Below, piece by piece: positions 46,267-58,735 of a stretch of 64,000 nt of DNA; within the stretch, counting starts at the first letter, position 1, and every line of letters begins with the position of its first letter. A model generated the notes under the pieces. It made no database searches. It worked only from the letters and a program-made list of their open reading frames with translations, and was not told the origin of the DNA. A program made the position numbers and the translations under genes. Source of the DNA: Actinokineospora diospyrosa (lineage in GTDB: Bacteria > Actinomycetota > Actinomycetes > Mycobacteriales > Pseudonocardiaceae); the NCBI RefSeq assembly GCF_024171925.1, contig NZ_JAMTCO010000004.1, forward strand, positions 62,001 to 126,000, in the 5' to 3' direction.

Positions 46267-46270
<4 letters not shown>
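44909..46270 (-). CDS. L-2,4-diaminobutyrate:2-oxoglutarate aminotransferase
   Basis: A 453-residue class III PLP aminotransferase. Motifs: [72 protein letters not shown] and the PLP lysine in [10 protein letters not shown]. The cysteine-containing [10 protein letters not shown] segment and the length are those of the DABA aminotransferase (Dat) branch rather than the shorter ectoine EctB. It makes diaminobutyrate from aspartate semialdehyde and glutamate. Its ATG overlaps the Pls stop codon (ATGA, 46267-46270). Confidence 0.88.
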
Positions 46271-50346
<4,076 letters not shown>

Positions 50347-50890
50347 AATCGAATTCCTTTCACCTCGCGGCGGGCAGGCGGAATTCGCCCGACCACCAGC
50401 CGGTATTCACATCAATTCACAGATGTCGCAGATCGGGCGACACGAGAAACATAGCTGTTGCTAAGTAACCACATGTAGACCCTTCGGGGTGCAGGAATTC
50501 ACAAAGGGTTACCCGAAAGGACCAGTGTTCCCACATTTCGCACCCTGGGAATGGAACCCGACAAACGTCTTGAACATGGAGCGAACCCGCTCATAACGCG
50601 AGCCTATAGATTCACACGATTGCCCGGAACGCGCTGTGAATACCGCCGTCTGAGCTGGTCCGAACGCCGCAATGAGATGGACCGGGCGCGGTACGCGAGC
50701 CCGCGAGATGCGAATGCGCGATAACACCGATCCATAACAACGCGCCGGTAGCCCGCAATTCAACAGCACCCGGGCGCGGCCGAACTCCATGATTACAACC
50801 TGTGCGCACTATCCGGTATACCCCTGACCGGACTGTGCAGACCGGACATTCCGCCATACGGTGCGTTCAACCGCCGCCAATGGCGTGAAA
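50347..50890. other. Low-GC upstream region of the Pls operon
   Basis: The stretch 50,347-50,890 is visibly poorer in GC than the rest of the window and contains no convincing gene. It should hold the Pls operon promoter. AT-rich DNA of this kind is a typical Lsr2 target. Small open frames here look like chance. Confidence 0.5.
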
Positions 50891-50918
50891 AACCCCACCG
50901 GTCACGACCGGTGGGGTT
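50891..50918 (-). terminator. Canonical Rho-independent terminator of the DUF2630 gene
   Basis: A 12-bp perfect stem (50891-50902 with 50907-50918, loop CACG) is followed on the minus strand by TTTTT, a full intrinsic terminator. Confidence 0.9.
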
Positions 50919-50950
50919 GGTGGGAACGGTGGGGCCAACCGCGCGGGTGG

Positions 50951-51196
50951 CTACTGCTGATATCCCTCGACCTCGTCGGGCGGGCGCACACCCGCCCGGT
51001 CCGGGTCAGCACCGGCGTCGCGGCGGGCCCGGCGCTGGCGCAGCAGGTCCCAGCACTGGTCCAGGGCCACCTCGAGCTCGGCGAGCCGCGCCCGTTCCCG
51101 CTCGGGTGCCAGGTCGCCGCGCTGGGCCGACTCGCGCAGGCGGTGCTCCTCGTCGACCAGCGCGCCGACCCTGGCCAGGATCTCGGTGTCGTCCAT
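50951..51196 (-). CDS. DUF2630 family protein
   Basis: An 81-residue helical protein: MDDTEILARVGALVDEEHRLR, then LAELEVALDQCWDLLRQRRARRDAG. This matches the small DUF2630 family of actinobacteria (predicted coiled coil, unknown function). ATG 51196 with TGGTGGC upstream; followed by a strong terminator, so monocistronic. Confidence 0.9.
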   Translation of the reverse strand: MDDTEILARVGALVDEEHRLRESAQRGDLAPERERARLAELEVALDQCWDLLRQRRARRDAGADPDRAGVRPPDEVEGYQQ

Positions 51197-51254
51197 GCCA
51201 CCAGCCTGGCAGGCCCGCGGCCGGGCGGCACGCCACCCGGTACCGGGCGGGCGA

Positions 51255-51330
51255 CTAGCGGCTCGACTCAGGGCGTTGGCCGTGTATGGGCGGGTCGAGA
51301 CACGGTCGACGTTCTGGGTCGCACCACTAG
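51255..51330. mobile_element. CTAG-ended inverted-repeat element (76-bp copy)
   Basis: In reverse complement this matches both ends of the 166-bp element at 25,913 but lacks its internal 90 bp. Its terminal CTAG at 51327-51330 provides the TAG stop of the next gene. Confidence 0.8.
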
Positions 51331-51734
51331 TAGTTGTCGCCGCCGAAGAACATCTCCTCGATCTGGTCCGCGGTGCCCGCGAGCAGTTCCAGCGGGTCGG
51401 TGAACTCGTGGATGTCGAGGTCCTTCAGCGGCAGCGAGTGCCGCAGCACCACGTGGTCGCCCATGATGGCCGCGCCGCAGGCGATGGAGGACTGGCCGAT
51501 CTCGGTCAGCAGCGCCCTGAGGTCGACCTTGTCCGCGGTGCCGACCGGGGAGGCGATCTGCACCCACTCGTGCTTGGCGTCGAGCACCTCCCTGGCCACG
51601 ATCACGACCTGGGTGCGCTCGTCGTCCTCGTCGAACTCCTCGAAGTTGAACAGGATGCGGATCTCGTCGTCGGAGCTGGAGATGACCTCGTACTCCTCGC
51701 GCACGTACTGGACCAGCTCGCGCCATGTCGCCAT
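51327..51734 (-). CDS. YbjN / secretion-chaperone-like protein
   Basis: A 135-residue protein: ATWRELVQYVREEYEVISSSDDEIRILFNFEEFDEDDERTQVV, then EIGQSSIACGAAIMGDHVVLRHSLPLKDLD. This acidic alpha/beta fold resembles the YbjN and type-III-chaperone-like superfamily that is common and uncharacterised in actinobacteria. Start ATG 51734 (two codons after an upstream ATG). The stop codon lies in the end of the inverted-repeat element. Confidence 0.75.
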   Translation of the reverse strand: MATWRELVQYVREEYEVISSSDDEIRILFNFEEFDEDDERTQVVIVAREVLDAKHEWVQIASPVGTADKVDLRALLTEIGQSSIACGAAIMGDHVVLRHSLPLKDLDIHEFTDPLELLAGTADQIEEMFFGGDNY

Positions 51735-51886
51735 GCCCACAGGGTAGCGGCTCGGCTACGCACGGCCCGAAGGCGTGACGCGCGCCGCCCCGTGGGGTGA
51801 ACGCGGCCGAATCCGGTCCGGACCGGACCGCCCGCTGATCTGCTGACCCGGTCGATCAGGCACTCGACGAACCTGGAGGAAACAGA

Positions 51887-52394
51887 TGACCCGCAACTCC
51901 CGCCGTCCGCTGACCCTGGTGGTCGCGCTGGTGCTGGCACTGGTGTCAACCGCGGCGTTGTCGGCGCCAGCCGTCGCCGCGGCACCGTTCGAGGTGTGCA
52001 ATGAGGACGCCGCCGCCCTCGACCCCGGCTGACGGTCCTCGTCGACAACGCGACCGGGGACGACGTGTACCTCAGGTGCGGCGCGCACGAGCGAGGCACG
52101 ATGTTCGGGATCAGGCACATCATCAACGGACACGCGGGCGTGCGAACGGAATACGCGTGGCGGGCCCTGCAAGCGTGCGTCAAGCGGCTGCTGGCCACCC
52201 CCAGCACCTTCAAGCTGGCCACGAACGGGCAGTGGGAGTTCACCGGCAAGGGTGTCAACGGCAAGCTGTGGAAGCTCTTCGTGTGGGACCGGGGCTACGG
52301 GGTCCACAAGCAGTGGGGTGTGGCGACGGTGTACATGACCGGTTCCGGCAACGCCAAAACCCCGTGGGACCAGTGCGCGACCCCGCCGAGGTGA
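51887..52394 (+). pseudogene. Small secreted protein interrupted by a frameshift
   Basis: ATG 51887, after GGAGGAAACAG, opens a signal peptide (LTLVVALVLALVSTAALSAPAVAA) and then FEVCNEDAAALDPG before a TGA at 52030. A second frame, open from about 52020 to 52394, continues as LTVLVDNATGDDVYLRCGAHERG...VWDRGYGVHKQWGVATVYM. Adding one base in the CCCC run near 52023-52026 would join them. The mature part has cysteines fitting a small secreted domain. It may be a true pseudogene or a sequencing error. Confidence 0.65.
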
Positions 52395-52484
52395 CCACGC
52401 TGATGTGACCACGCCGATGTGACCACCAGGCGCAGGAGCGCGACCGAACGCCGGGCGGGGCACGCGACCCCGCCCGGCCGGTGC

Positions 52485-53273
52485 TCAGTCGAAGGCGATG
52501 GTCGGCAGGTCGACCGCGCTGGACCCGGCGTCCGCGGTGACCACGGCGCCGCTGACGATGGCGGCGTCCTTGGAGGCCAGGAAGGTGATCACCGCGGCAA
52601 CCTCCTCGGAGGTGGCCGGGCGGCCCAGCGGGACGTTCTCGGTGGCGATGCCGTAAGCGCCGTCGCGGTCGGTTCCCTTGATGGCGGCCAGTTCGTCCAT
52701 CTGCAGGTCGGCCATCGGGGTGCGCACCCAGCCGGGGCACACCGCGTTGGCGCGCACACCGTGCTTGCCGTAGTCGCGGGCGATCGAGCGGGTCAGGCCG
52801 ATCAGCGCGTGCTTGGTGGTGACGTACCCGGCGACCGCTGGGCCTGCGAACAGCCCGGCCAGCGAGGACACCAGCACGACCGAGCCGCCGCGGGCGGTCA
52901 GCGCGGGCAGCGACTCGCGGATGGTGATGAACGCGGTGGTGAGGTTGACCTCGATGGCCTGCTGCCAACTGGCGTCGTCGGTGTCGAGCGCCGAGCCGAG
53001 GCCGTGCCCGCCCGCGTTGGCCACCACGACGTCGAGCCGACCGAAGCGCTCCAGGGTGGCGGCCACGACCGCCTTCATCGACGCGGAGTCCGCGGCGTCG
53101 GCGGGCACCACCAGCGCGTCCTCGCCCAACGGGTCGGCGACTTCGCGCAGCGGGGCCTCCCGGCGCCCGGTGAGCACGACCTTGCCGCCCTCGGCGACCA
53201 CCCGCCGCGCCGTGGCGGCCCCGATACCCGTGCCTGCGCCGGTGATCAGGACCACCGTGTCCGCGAACCTCAT
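52485..53273 (-). CDS. Short-chain dehydrogenase/reductase
   Basis: A 262-residue classical SDR: cofactor loop TGAGTGIG, VANAGGHG (NAG motif), catalytic serine in VLVSSLAG, and YVTTK (Tyr-x3-Lys). The 3' half is intact, with PGWVRTPMADL after the active site. The substrate is unknown, but it ends the homoprotocatechuate-type operon. ATG 53273 overlaps the stop of the upstream SDR-like gene (ATGA, 53270-53273), so the two are translationally coupled. Confidence 0.93.
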   Translation of the reverse strand: MRFADTVVLITGAGTGIGAATARRVVAEGGKVVLTGRREAPLREVADPLGEDALVVPADAADSASMKAVVAATLERFGRLDVVVANAGGHGLGSALDTDDASWQQAIEVNLTTAFITIRESLPALTARGGSVVLVSSLAGLFAGPAVAGYVTTKHALIGLTRSIARDYGKHGVRANAVCPGWVRTPMADLQMDELAAIKGTDRDGAYGIATENVPLGRPATSEEVAAVITFLASKDAAIVSGAVVTADAGSSAVDLPTIAFD

Positions 53274-53929
53274 CCGCTCGTCCCTCTCGTCGTGATCGTC
53301 TGTCCACTGAGCCGTTCGCCGTCCGGACCGAGCAGGCCGAGGACGGCGGCGGCGATGTCGTCGGGCACCAGGTAGTCGGCGCAGTCCGGGGCGACCCCGC
53401 CGACCAGGATGCCCAACGGGGCCACGTCGCGCGCGACCGCCGCGGTGAACCCGCGCATGGCGCCGTCGACCGCGCTGTGGTGGGCGAGGTGGCGGCACTC
53501 GGCCGCCACGGTCACGATGACACCGCTGCCCTGGCCCTTCATCGCCCGCAACGCCGCCCGGGTGCCGTAGAAGGTCCCGTCCAACCGGGCGGCGAGCGCC
53601 GCGTGCCACTGCTCGTCCGTTATGTCCATTGTGGAGCCCGCGGCGGTCGGGCCGCACTCCCCCGAGCCGGTGTTGTTCACCAGCACGTCGAGCCTGCCGA
53701 AGTGGTCGACGACCGCGCGCACGGCGCCGTCCACCTGGATCGGGTCCGCGACGTCGGCGCGCACCACCATGCCCCGGCGCAGTCCCCGCGAGGCCAACTC
53801 GGCCCCGGTGGAGTCGCCGTCGAGCACGGCCACCGTGGCGCCCTCGGCGTCGAGTCGGCGCGCGATCGCGGCGCCGACACCCGAGCCCGCGCCGGTGACC
53901 AGTGCCACCTTCCCGTCCAAGCTGCCCAT
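53270..53929 (-). CDS. Catalytically degenerate SDR-fold protein
   Basis: A 219-residue SDR-like protein. The Rossmann loop TGAGSGVG and VLVNNTG are intact. The positions of the catalytic Ser, Tyr and Lys are replaced: VTVAAECRH instead of a serine strand, and AHHSAVDGA where AxYxxSK is expected (Tyr to His, Lys to Asp). It probably binds nucleotide without normal dehydrogenase chemistry, perhaps as a partner of the coupled SDR. The start is taken at ATG 53929 (MGSLDGKVALVTG); a longer in-frame start is possible. Confidence 0.8.
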   Translation of the reverse strand: MGSLDGKVALVTGAGSGVGAAIARRLDAEGATVAVLDGDSTGAELASRGLRRGMVVRADVADPIQVDGAVRAVVDHFGRLDVLVNNTGSGECGPTAAGSTMDITDEQWHAALAARLDGTFYGTRAALRAMKGQGSGVIVTVAAECRHLAHHSAVDGAMRGFTAAVARDVAPLGILVGGVAPDCADYLVPDDIAAAVLGLLGPDGERLSGQTITTRGTSG

Positions 53930-54070
53930 GGCGGGCACGCTAATTGCCCACCCGCCGGTTTCCGGCACGTCCAAGGTCACTAGTGCGCCGCCGGACAACG
54001 AATGTTCGCCCGGCGCCAACCTCGTGACCGGGTCGTGGGACCCGGCCACGGGGCCGCACCGCGGGACTAG

Positions 54071-54140
54071 GACGTGCCTGCCGAACTCGCCTTACTTGCC
54101 GAACTCGCCCTGCTTGCCGAACTCGCCCTACTTCCCGAAC
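54071..54140. repeat. 18-bp tandem repeat at the hpaE 3' end
   Basis: Four imperfect 18-bp copies of (C/T)TTGCCGAACTCGCCCT span the end of hpaE and its downstream DNA. The first copy, read on the minus strand, contains the last codons (QFGK) and the stop codon of hpaE. Confidence 0.85.
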
Positions 54141-55627
54141 TGGGGAGTGTGCAGGTCGCCCACGGCCACGTGGATGGCGCGCACGTCGCTGTAGAAGTCG
54201 ATGCTGTGCACACCGCCCTCCTGGCCGACGCCGCTGGCCTTGATGCCGCCGAACGGGGTGCGCAGGTCGCGCACGTTGTGCGAGTTGATCCAGACCATGC
54301 CCGACTGCACCGCGCGCGCGACCCGGTGCCCGCGCTGCAGGTCCTTGGTCCACACGTAGCCCGCGAGGCCGTACTTGGTGGCGTTGGCCAGCTCGACGGC
54401 CTCTTCCTCGGTGTCGAACGGGGTGACGCCGACGACCGGGCCGAAGATCTCCTCCTGGAAGATCCGGGCGTCCGGGCGCACGTCGGCGAACACCGTCGGC
54501 TGCAGGAAGTTGCCCTCGGTCAGGTGCGCGGGGCGCTCGCCACCGGCGACCAGGCGGGCCTCGCGCTTGCCGATCTCGACGTACTCCAGCACCCGGGCGT
54601 AGTGCTCGGGGTGGATGAGCGCGCCGACCTCGGTGGCCGGGTCGGCTGGCGAGCCGACCTTGACCGCGGCGGCGCGGGCGGCCAGCGCCTCGACGAAGCG
54701 GTCGTAGATCTCGCGCTGGACCAGGACCCGGGAGCTGGCGGTGCAGCGCTCGCCGTTGAGGGAGAACACGCCGAACACCGCGGCGTCGACGGCCCGCTCG
54801 AAGTCGGCGTCGGCGAAGACCACGCACGGCGACTTGCCGCCGAGCTCCATCGACACCTCCTTGAGGTTCTCCGCCGAGGTGCGCATGATGATCTGCCCGG
54901 TGCCGCTCTCGCCGGTGAAGGAGATGCGCGGGACGTCGGGGTGGGCCACCAGCGCGGCGCCTGCCTGCTCGCCGATGCCGTGCACCAGGTTGAACACGCC
55001 GTCGGGCACGCCTGCCTCGGCCATGATCTCCGGCAGGAGACTCGCCGACAGCGGCGACCACTCGGCGGGCTTGAGCACCACGGTGCAGCCGGAGGCGAGG
55101 CTGGGGGCCAGCTTCCAGGTCTCCAGCATGAACGGGGTGTTCCACGGCGTGATCAGACCCGCGACGCCCGCAGGCTGGCGGATCGCGTAGTTGACCTGCT
55201 TGTCGCCGACGATGTAGGCCTCTTCGTGCAGGGCCACGATGACGTCGGCGAAGTAGCGGAAGTTCTCGGCGGCGCGGTGCGCCTGGCCGCGGGCCTGGGT
55301 GATCGGCAGGCCGGTGTCGAAGCACTCCAGCTCGGCGAGGCGCTCGGCGCGGACCTCGATGCCGTCGGCGATCTTGTTCAGGACCTTGGCGCGCTCGCGG
55401 GCGGACAGCCGCGGCCACGGGCCCTCGGTGAACGCGCGCTTGGCGGCGGCGACGGCCAGGTCGATGTCGGCGGCGTCACCGGCGGCCACCCGGCCGTAGA
55501 CCTCGTTGGTCACCGGGTCGGCGACCGGGAACGTCGCACCGTCCACACTGGACGCGGGCTTGCCGTCGATGAAGTGCCGCAGGTCGCTGGGCAGGTCGGC
55601 GGGGCGGGGAACAGCCTGCTCGGCCAT
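54128..55627 (-). CDS. hpaE: 5-carboxymethyl-2-hydroxymuconate semialdehyde dehydrogenase
   Basis: A 499-residue aldehyde dehydrogenase: PWNTPFMLETWKLAPSLASGCTVVLKPAE, FTGESGTG, the active-site glutamate in SMELGGKSP and the cysteine in GERCTASSR. It best fits HpaE, which oxidises the ring-cleavage semialdehyde in 4-hydroxyphenylacetate/homoprotocatechuate breakdown, because an HpaD-type dioxygenase is in the same operon. The C-terminus (HTPQFGK) falls in the 18-bp repeat. Start ATG 55627 after AAAGGAGC. Confidence 0.9.
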   Translation of the reverse strand: MAEQAVPRPADLPSDLRHFIDGKPASSVDGATFPVADPVTNEVYGRVAAGDAADIDLAVAAAKRAFTEGPWPRLSARERAKVLNKIADGIEVRAERLAELECFDTGLPITQARGQAHRAAENFRYFADVIVALHEEAYIVGDKQVNYAIRQPAGVAGLITPWNTPFMLETWKLAPSLASGCTVVLKPAEWSPLSASLLPEIMAEAGVPDGVFNLVHGIGEQAGAALVAHPDVPRISFTGESGTGQIIMRTSAENLKEVSMELGGKSPCVVFADADFERAVDAAVFGVFSLNGERCTASSRVLVQREIYDRFVEALAARAAAVKVGSPADPATEVGALIHPEHYARVLEYVEIGKREARLVAGGERPAHLTEGNFLQPTVFADVRPDARIFQEEIFGPVVGVTPFDTEEEAVELANATKYGLAGYVWTKDLQRGHRVARAVQSGMVWINSHNVRDLRTPFGGIKASGVGQEGGVHSIDFYSDVRAIHVAVGDLHTPQFGK

Positions 55628-55675
55628 GGGTGCTCCTTTGGTGGGTCAGCTCGGTTCTGGGGTCGGCAGGGCGGT

Positions 55676-56602
55676 TCAGAGCGAGGGGCGGACGAGCAGG
55701 TGCTCGGCCTGGGCGCGCAGCGCGGTGATGCGCTCCAGGCCCTTGGCGGTCGGCTCGATCAGCGGGGCGCGGACGAAGCCGCTCTCGATGAGGCCGAGGT
55801 CCTTGAGGATGTGCTTGGCCGGTGCCGGGTTGGTCTCGACGAACAGCAGCTCCACCAGCGGCGCGAGCTGGTAGTGCAGGTCGATGGCGCCGTCGTGGTC
55901 ACCGGCGACGTAGAGCTCGTACATCCTGGCGACCGCGGCGGGGGCGATGTTGGCCAGCGCGCTGACGAAGCCGATGCCGCCGATGGCCAGCAGCGGCAGG
56001 CACAGCAGCTCGATGCCCGACCACATCAGGAAGTCGCGCCCGCACTTGTGCAGCACGTGCGAGAAGTGCTCGAAGTCCTTCGTGGTCTCCTTGATGCCCA
56101 CGATGTTGTCGTGGGCGCGGCGCAGGGTGGCCACGGTCTCCGGCGCGATGTCCACGGCGGTGCGCGAGGGCACGTTGTAGATCACGATGGGCTGGTCGGG
56201 GAACTCCCGGGCCACGGTGCCGTACCAGGCGATCAGGCCCTCCTGGGTGGGGCGGCTGTAGTACGGGGTGATGACCAGCGCGAGGTCGGCGCCGAGCTTG
56301 TGCGCGGCCTCGGTGATCTCCAGGGTCTCCTCGAGCTTGGTGGAACCTGTGCCGGGCAGGAACGGAACGCGGTCGTCGATCTCCTCGGCGACCGCCTTCA
56401 TCGCGGCGATGCGCTCGGCCGCGCTCTGCGCGCTGGGCTCACCGGTGGAGCCGCCGATGGAGATGCCGTGCGAGCCGGAGTCGAGCTGCCAGCGCACGAG
56501 CCTGCGCAGGCCCTCGGTGTCCACCGCGCCATCGGCGGTGAACGGGGTGACGACCGGGGCGATCGAGCCCTTGATCAGCGACGGTGTGGCGCGGAACTTC
56601 AT
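55676..56602 (-). CDS. DapA-family aldolase/lyase of the catabolic operon
   Basis: A 308-residue class I aldolase of the dihydrodipicolinate synthase family: GSIAPVVTPFT, SIGGSTGEPSAQSAAER, the Tyr in ITPYYSRPTQEG, and the Schiff-base lysine in NIVGIKETTKDF. Its place between hpaE and the regulator suggests it acts on a pathway intermediate (a role HpaI has in proteobacteria) and not in lysine synthesis. The start is ATG 56602; an operator-like sequence precedes it. Confidence 0.85.
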   Translation of the reverse strand: MKFRATPSLIKGSIAPVVTPFTADGAVDTEGLRRLVRWQLDSGSHGISIGGSTGEPSAQSAAERIAAMKAVAEEIDDRVPFLPGTGSTKLEETLEITEAAHKLGADLALVITPYYSRPTQEGLIAWYGTVAREFPDQPIVIYNVPSRTAVDIAPETVATLRRAHDNIVGIKETTKDFEHFSHVLHKCGRDFLMWSGIELLCLPLLAIGGIGFVSALANIAPAAVARMYELYVAGDHDGAIDLHYQLAPLVELLFVETNPAPAKHILKDLGLIESGFVRAPLIEPTAKGLERITALRAQAEHLLVRPSL

Positions 56603-56614
56603 TGCGTCTCCAAG

Positions 56615-56628
56615 TGTAGACATTCGCA
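56615..56628. promoter_or_regulatory. Candidate GntR site before the dapA-like gene
   Basis: TGTAGACATTCGCA matches TGTAGCCGATCGCA in front of hpaD at 11 of 14 positions. It lies in the 64-bp gap between the regulator and the dapA-like gene. Confidence 0.5.
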
Positions 56629-56666
56629 AACGTGCTGGTGGTCCATCGTTCCTGACCTCGGAACCG

Positions 56667-57341
56667 CTACTTGCCAGACGCCGTGGAGACGGCGTTGACG
56701 GTGTTGAGCTTGTGCTGGCGGGCGAACGCCTCGACCTCGACCGCCGGTGCGCCGGTGCGCAGCAGGCGTAAGAGCTCGTCGTGCTCCTCGACCGACTCGC
56801 GGGCCCGGCCCGGCACCAGCGCGAAGGTGGAGCGGCGCAGGACGTCGAGCAGGTTCCACTCCCGGGTGATCAGGTCCCGCAGGTGCGGGTTCGCGCAGCC
56901 GCCGCACAGCAGCAGGTGGAACTCGCGGTTGAGCCGGGTGAAGCCCAGCGGGTCGAACTCGGTGAGGGTGTCGCGCATCCGGTCGTTGAGCGTCGCCGCG
57001 CGGGTCAGCGCCGCGGGGGTGAACCGCGCCGTGGCCATCGCGTGCCCCTCCAGCAGCGCCAGCGTGTGCATGGCGTGCCGGTACTGGTCCGGGTCCACCC
57101 CGGCGACCTGGGCGCCGACGTTGCGCTCGAAGACGACCCAGCCCTCGGCCTCCAGCCGCCGCACCGCCTCGCGCACCGGGACGGCGCTGACGCCGAGGTC
57201 GCGGGCGATGCGGTCGAACACCAGCCGGGTGCCGGGGCCGTACCAGCCGTCGACGATGCGCTGCTTGAGCGTCTCGTAGGCGTACTGGGTCTTGGAGCGG
57301 CCGTCCAGAGCAGGCTTGGTCGGGGTGGCCGGGGTGATCAC
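56667..57341 (-). CDS. GntR-family regulator (FadR/VanR-like)
   Basis: A 224-residue protein. A winged helix-turn-helix (about 15-75: QYAYETLKQRIVDGWYGPGTRL, DRIARDLGVSAVPVREAVRRLEAEGWV) is followed by an all-helical FCD-type ligand domain with metal/ligand histidines (LNREFHLLLCGGCANPHLRDL, VEEHDELLRLL). Such regulators respond to organic acids. Encoded within the operon it probably controls, starting GTG 57341 in a GTGA overlap with the previous gene. Confidence 0.92.
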   Translation of the reverse strand: MITPATPTKPALDGRSKTQYAYETLKQRIVDGWYGPGTRLVFDRIARDLGVSAVPVREAVRRLEAEGWVVFERNVGAQVAGVDPDQYRHAMHTLALLEGHAMATARFTPAALTRAATLNDRMRDTLTEFDPLGFTRLNREFHLLLCGGCANPHLRDLITREWNLLDVLRRSTFALVPGRARESVEEHDELLRLLRTGAPAVEVEAFARQHKLNTVNAVSTASGK

Positions 57342-58735
57342 TCGCCGTCCCAGCGCTGGTAGGCCTCGCGCCACTTCGGACCGAGCGGGTAGAGCCCGTC
57401 GACCGACTCGCCCTCGTCGACGCGGGCCAGGATGAACTTCTCCTGCCGCTCCATCTCCAGCGCGTCCGCGGCGACCTCGTCGACGATGGCGGGCGGGATC
57501 AGGATGACGCCCTCGCCGTCGCCGACCAGCACGTCGCCGGGGCGCACCAGCACACCGGCGCAGGCCACGTCGACACCGATCTCCCAGGGCACGTGCTTGC
57601 GGCCCAGGACAGCCGCGTGGGCGCCCGCGGAGTAGGTGGGGATCTCCAGTTCGCGGAACGACGGGCTGTCGCGCAGGCAGCCGTCGGTGACGATGCCGAC
57701 CGCGCCGCGGCGGGCCGCGCGCAGGGCGAGGATGTCGCCGATGGTGCCCGCGCCGTGCTCGTCGCGGCAGTCGATGACCAGGATCTGGCCGTCGCCGATC
57801 GCCTCGACCGCGCGCTTCTGGGCGTTCATGCCGCCGCCGCGCTCGTCGAACATGTCCTCCCGCAACGGGAGGTAGCGCAGCGTGTGCGCTGTGCCGACCA
57901 TGCGCAGGTCGGGGCGAGCAGGCGCGAGTCCGGTGAGGAACGTGTGGTTCAGACCGCGCTTGCGCAGCTGGCTGGACAGGGTCGCGGTGGACACCTGGTT
58001 GAGCGCTGCCTCGGTCTCGGGCTTGATCGCGGGAACGTCCTTACCGTAAGCGATCGCGCGATCCGTTGGGGTCACCTGCGGCCGCGCACCCGGCTTGGGG
58101 AGCTCGGCCTCGGCCTCCACAACGGTGTTGACCAAGCGCTCGGTGTCACCGATGGCGACCTCGACGACGTCACCCGGCTCGACGACGGTGGCACCGGTGG
58201 GGGTGCCGCAGAGGATGATGTCGTCGGGCTCCAGGGTGATGGTGCGCGACAGGTCGGCGATCAGGTAGGCGAAGTCGAACAGCAGGTCGTCGACCTTGGC
58301 CTCCTGCACCAGCACGCCGTTGACCCAGGTGCGCAGGGTCAGGTCGGCGGTGCGGGGGTCCAGCAGGACCGGTCCGACGGGGGTGTAGCCGTCGGCGCCC
58401 TTGCTGCGCAGGTTGGAGCCCCGGTCGGCGTAGCGCAGGTCGTGGACACCGAAGTCGTTCGCGGCGGCGACGCCCTTGACGTAGTCCAAGGCCTGCGAAC
58501 GGCTCACGTTTTTGGCGCGCTTGCCGATGACGACGGCGATCTCACCCTCGAAGGCGGACAGGACGGTGCCCTTGGGCCGGACCAGGTCGGCGCCGGTGTG
58601 CGAGAGCGACGACGGCGGCTTGACGAAGTAGGACGGCTCCTCGGGGAAGCGACCCCGCTCGGCGGCGCGGCTGCGGTAGTTCAGGTGCACCGCGATGATC
58701 TTCGACGGCTGGAGACCCAGCGGGTGCCCGCTCAC
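57338..58735 (-). CDS. Fused fumarylacetoacetate-hydrolase-type isomerase/decarboxylase and RraA-like protein
   Basis: A 465-residue two-domain protein. Residues 1-230 are an FAH-family domain (HLNYRSRAAERGR, SAFEGEIAVVIGK, ANDFGVHDLRYADRGSN, DIILCGTPTG), the fold of HpaG isomerase/decarboxylase. Residues 250-460 are an RraA-like domain (LSSQLRKRGLNHTFLTGL, GDGQILVIDCRDEHGAGTIGDILALRAARRGAVGIVTDGCLRD), the fold of 4-hydroxy-4-methyl-2-oxoglutarate/oxaloacetate aldolases. One protein may therefore carry the decarboxylation/isomerisation and the final aldol cleavage. GTG start overlaps hpaD by GTGA. Confidence 0.9.
   Translation of the reverse strand: MSGHPLGLQPSKIIAVHLNYRSRAAERGRFPEEPSYFVKPPSSLSHTGADLVRPKGTVLSAFEGEIAVVIGKRAKNVSRSQALDYVKGVAAANDFGVHDLRYADRGSNLRSKGADGYTPVGPVLLDPRTADLTLRTWVNGVLVQEAKVDDLLFDFAYLIADLSRTITLEPDDIILCGTPTGATVVEPGDVVEVAIGDTERLVNTVVEAEAELPKPGARPQVTPTDRAIAYGKDVPAIKPETEAALNQVSTATLSSQLRKRGLNHTFLTGLAPARPDLRMVGTAHTLRYLPLREDMFDERGGGMNAQKRAVEAIGDGQILVIDCRDEHGAGTIGDILALRAARRGAVGIVTDGCLRDSPSFRELEIPTYSAGAHAAVLGRKHVPWEIGVDVACAGVLVRPGDVLVGDGEGVILIPPAIVDEVAADALEMERQEKFILARVDEGESVDGLYPLGPKWREAYQRWDGE

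Noticed and set aside
54074..56698. An 874-codon open frame antisense to hpaE and the dapA-like gene
   Set aside because: Compositionally biased shadow; the minus-strand genes have complete enzyme motifs.
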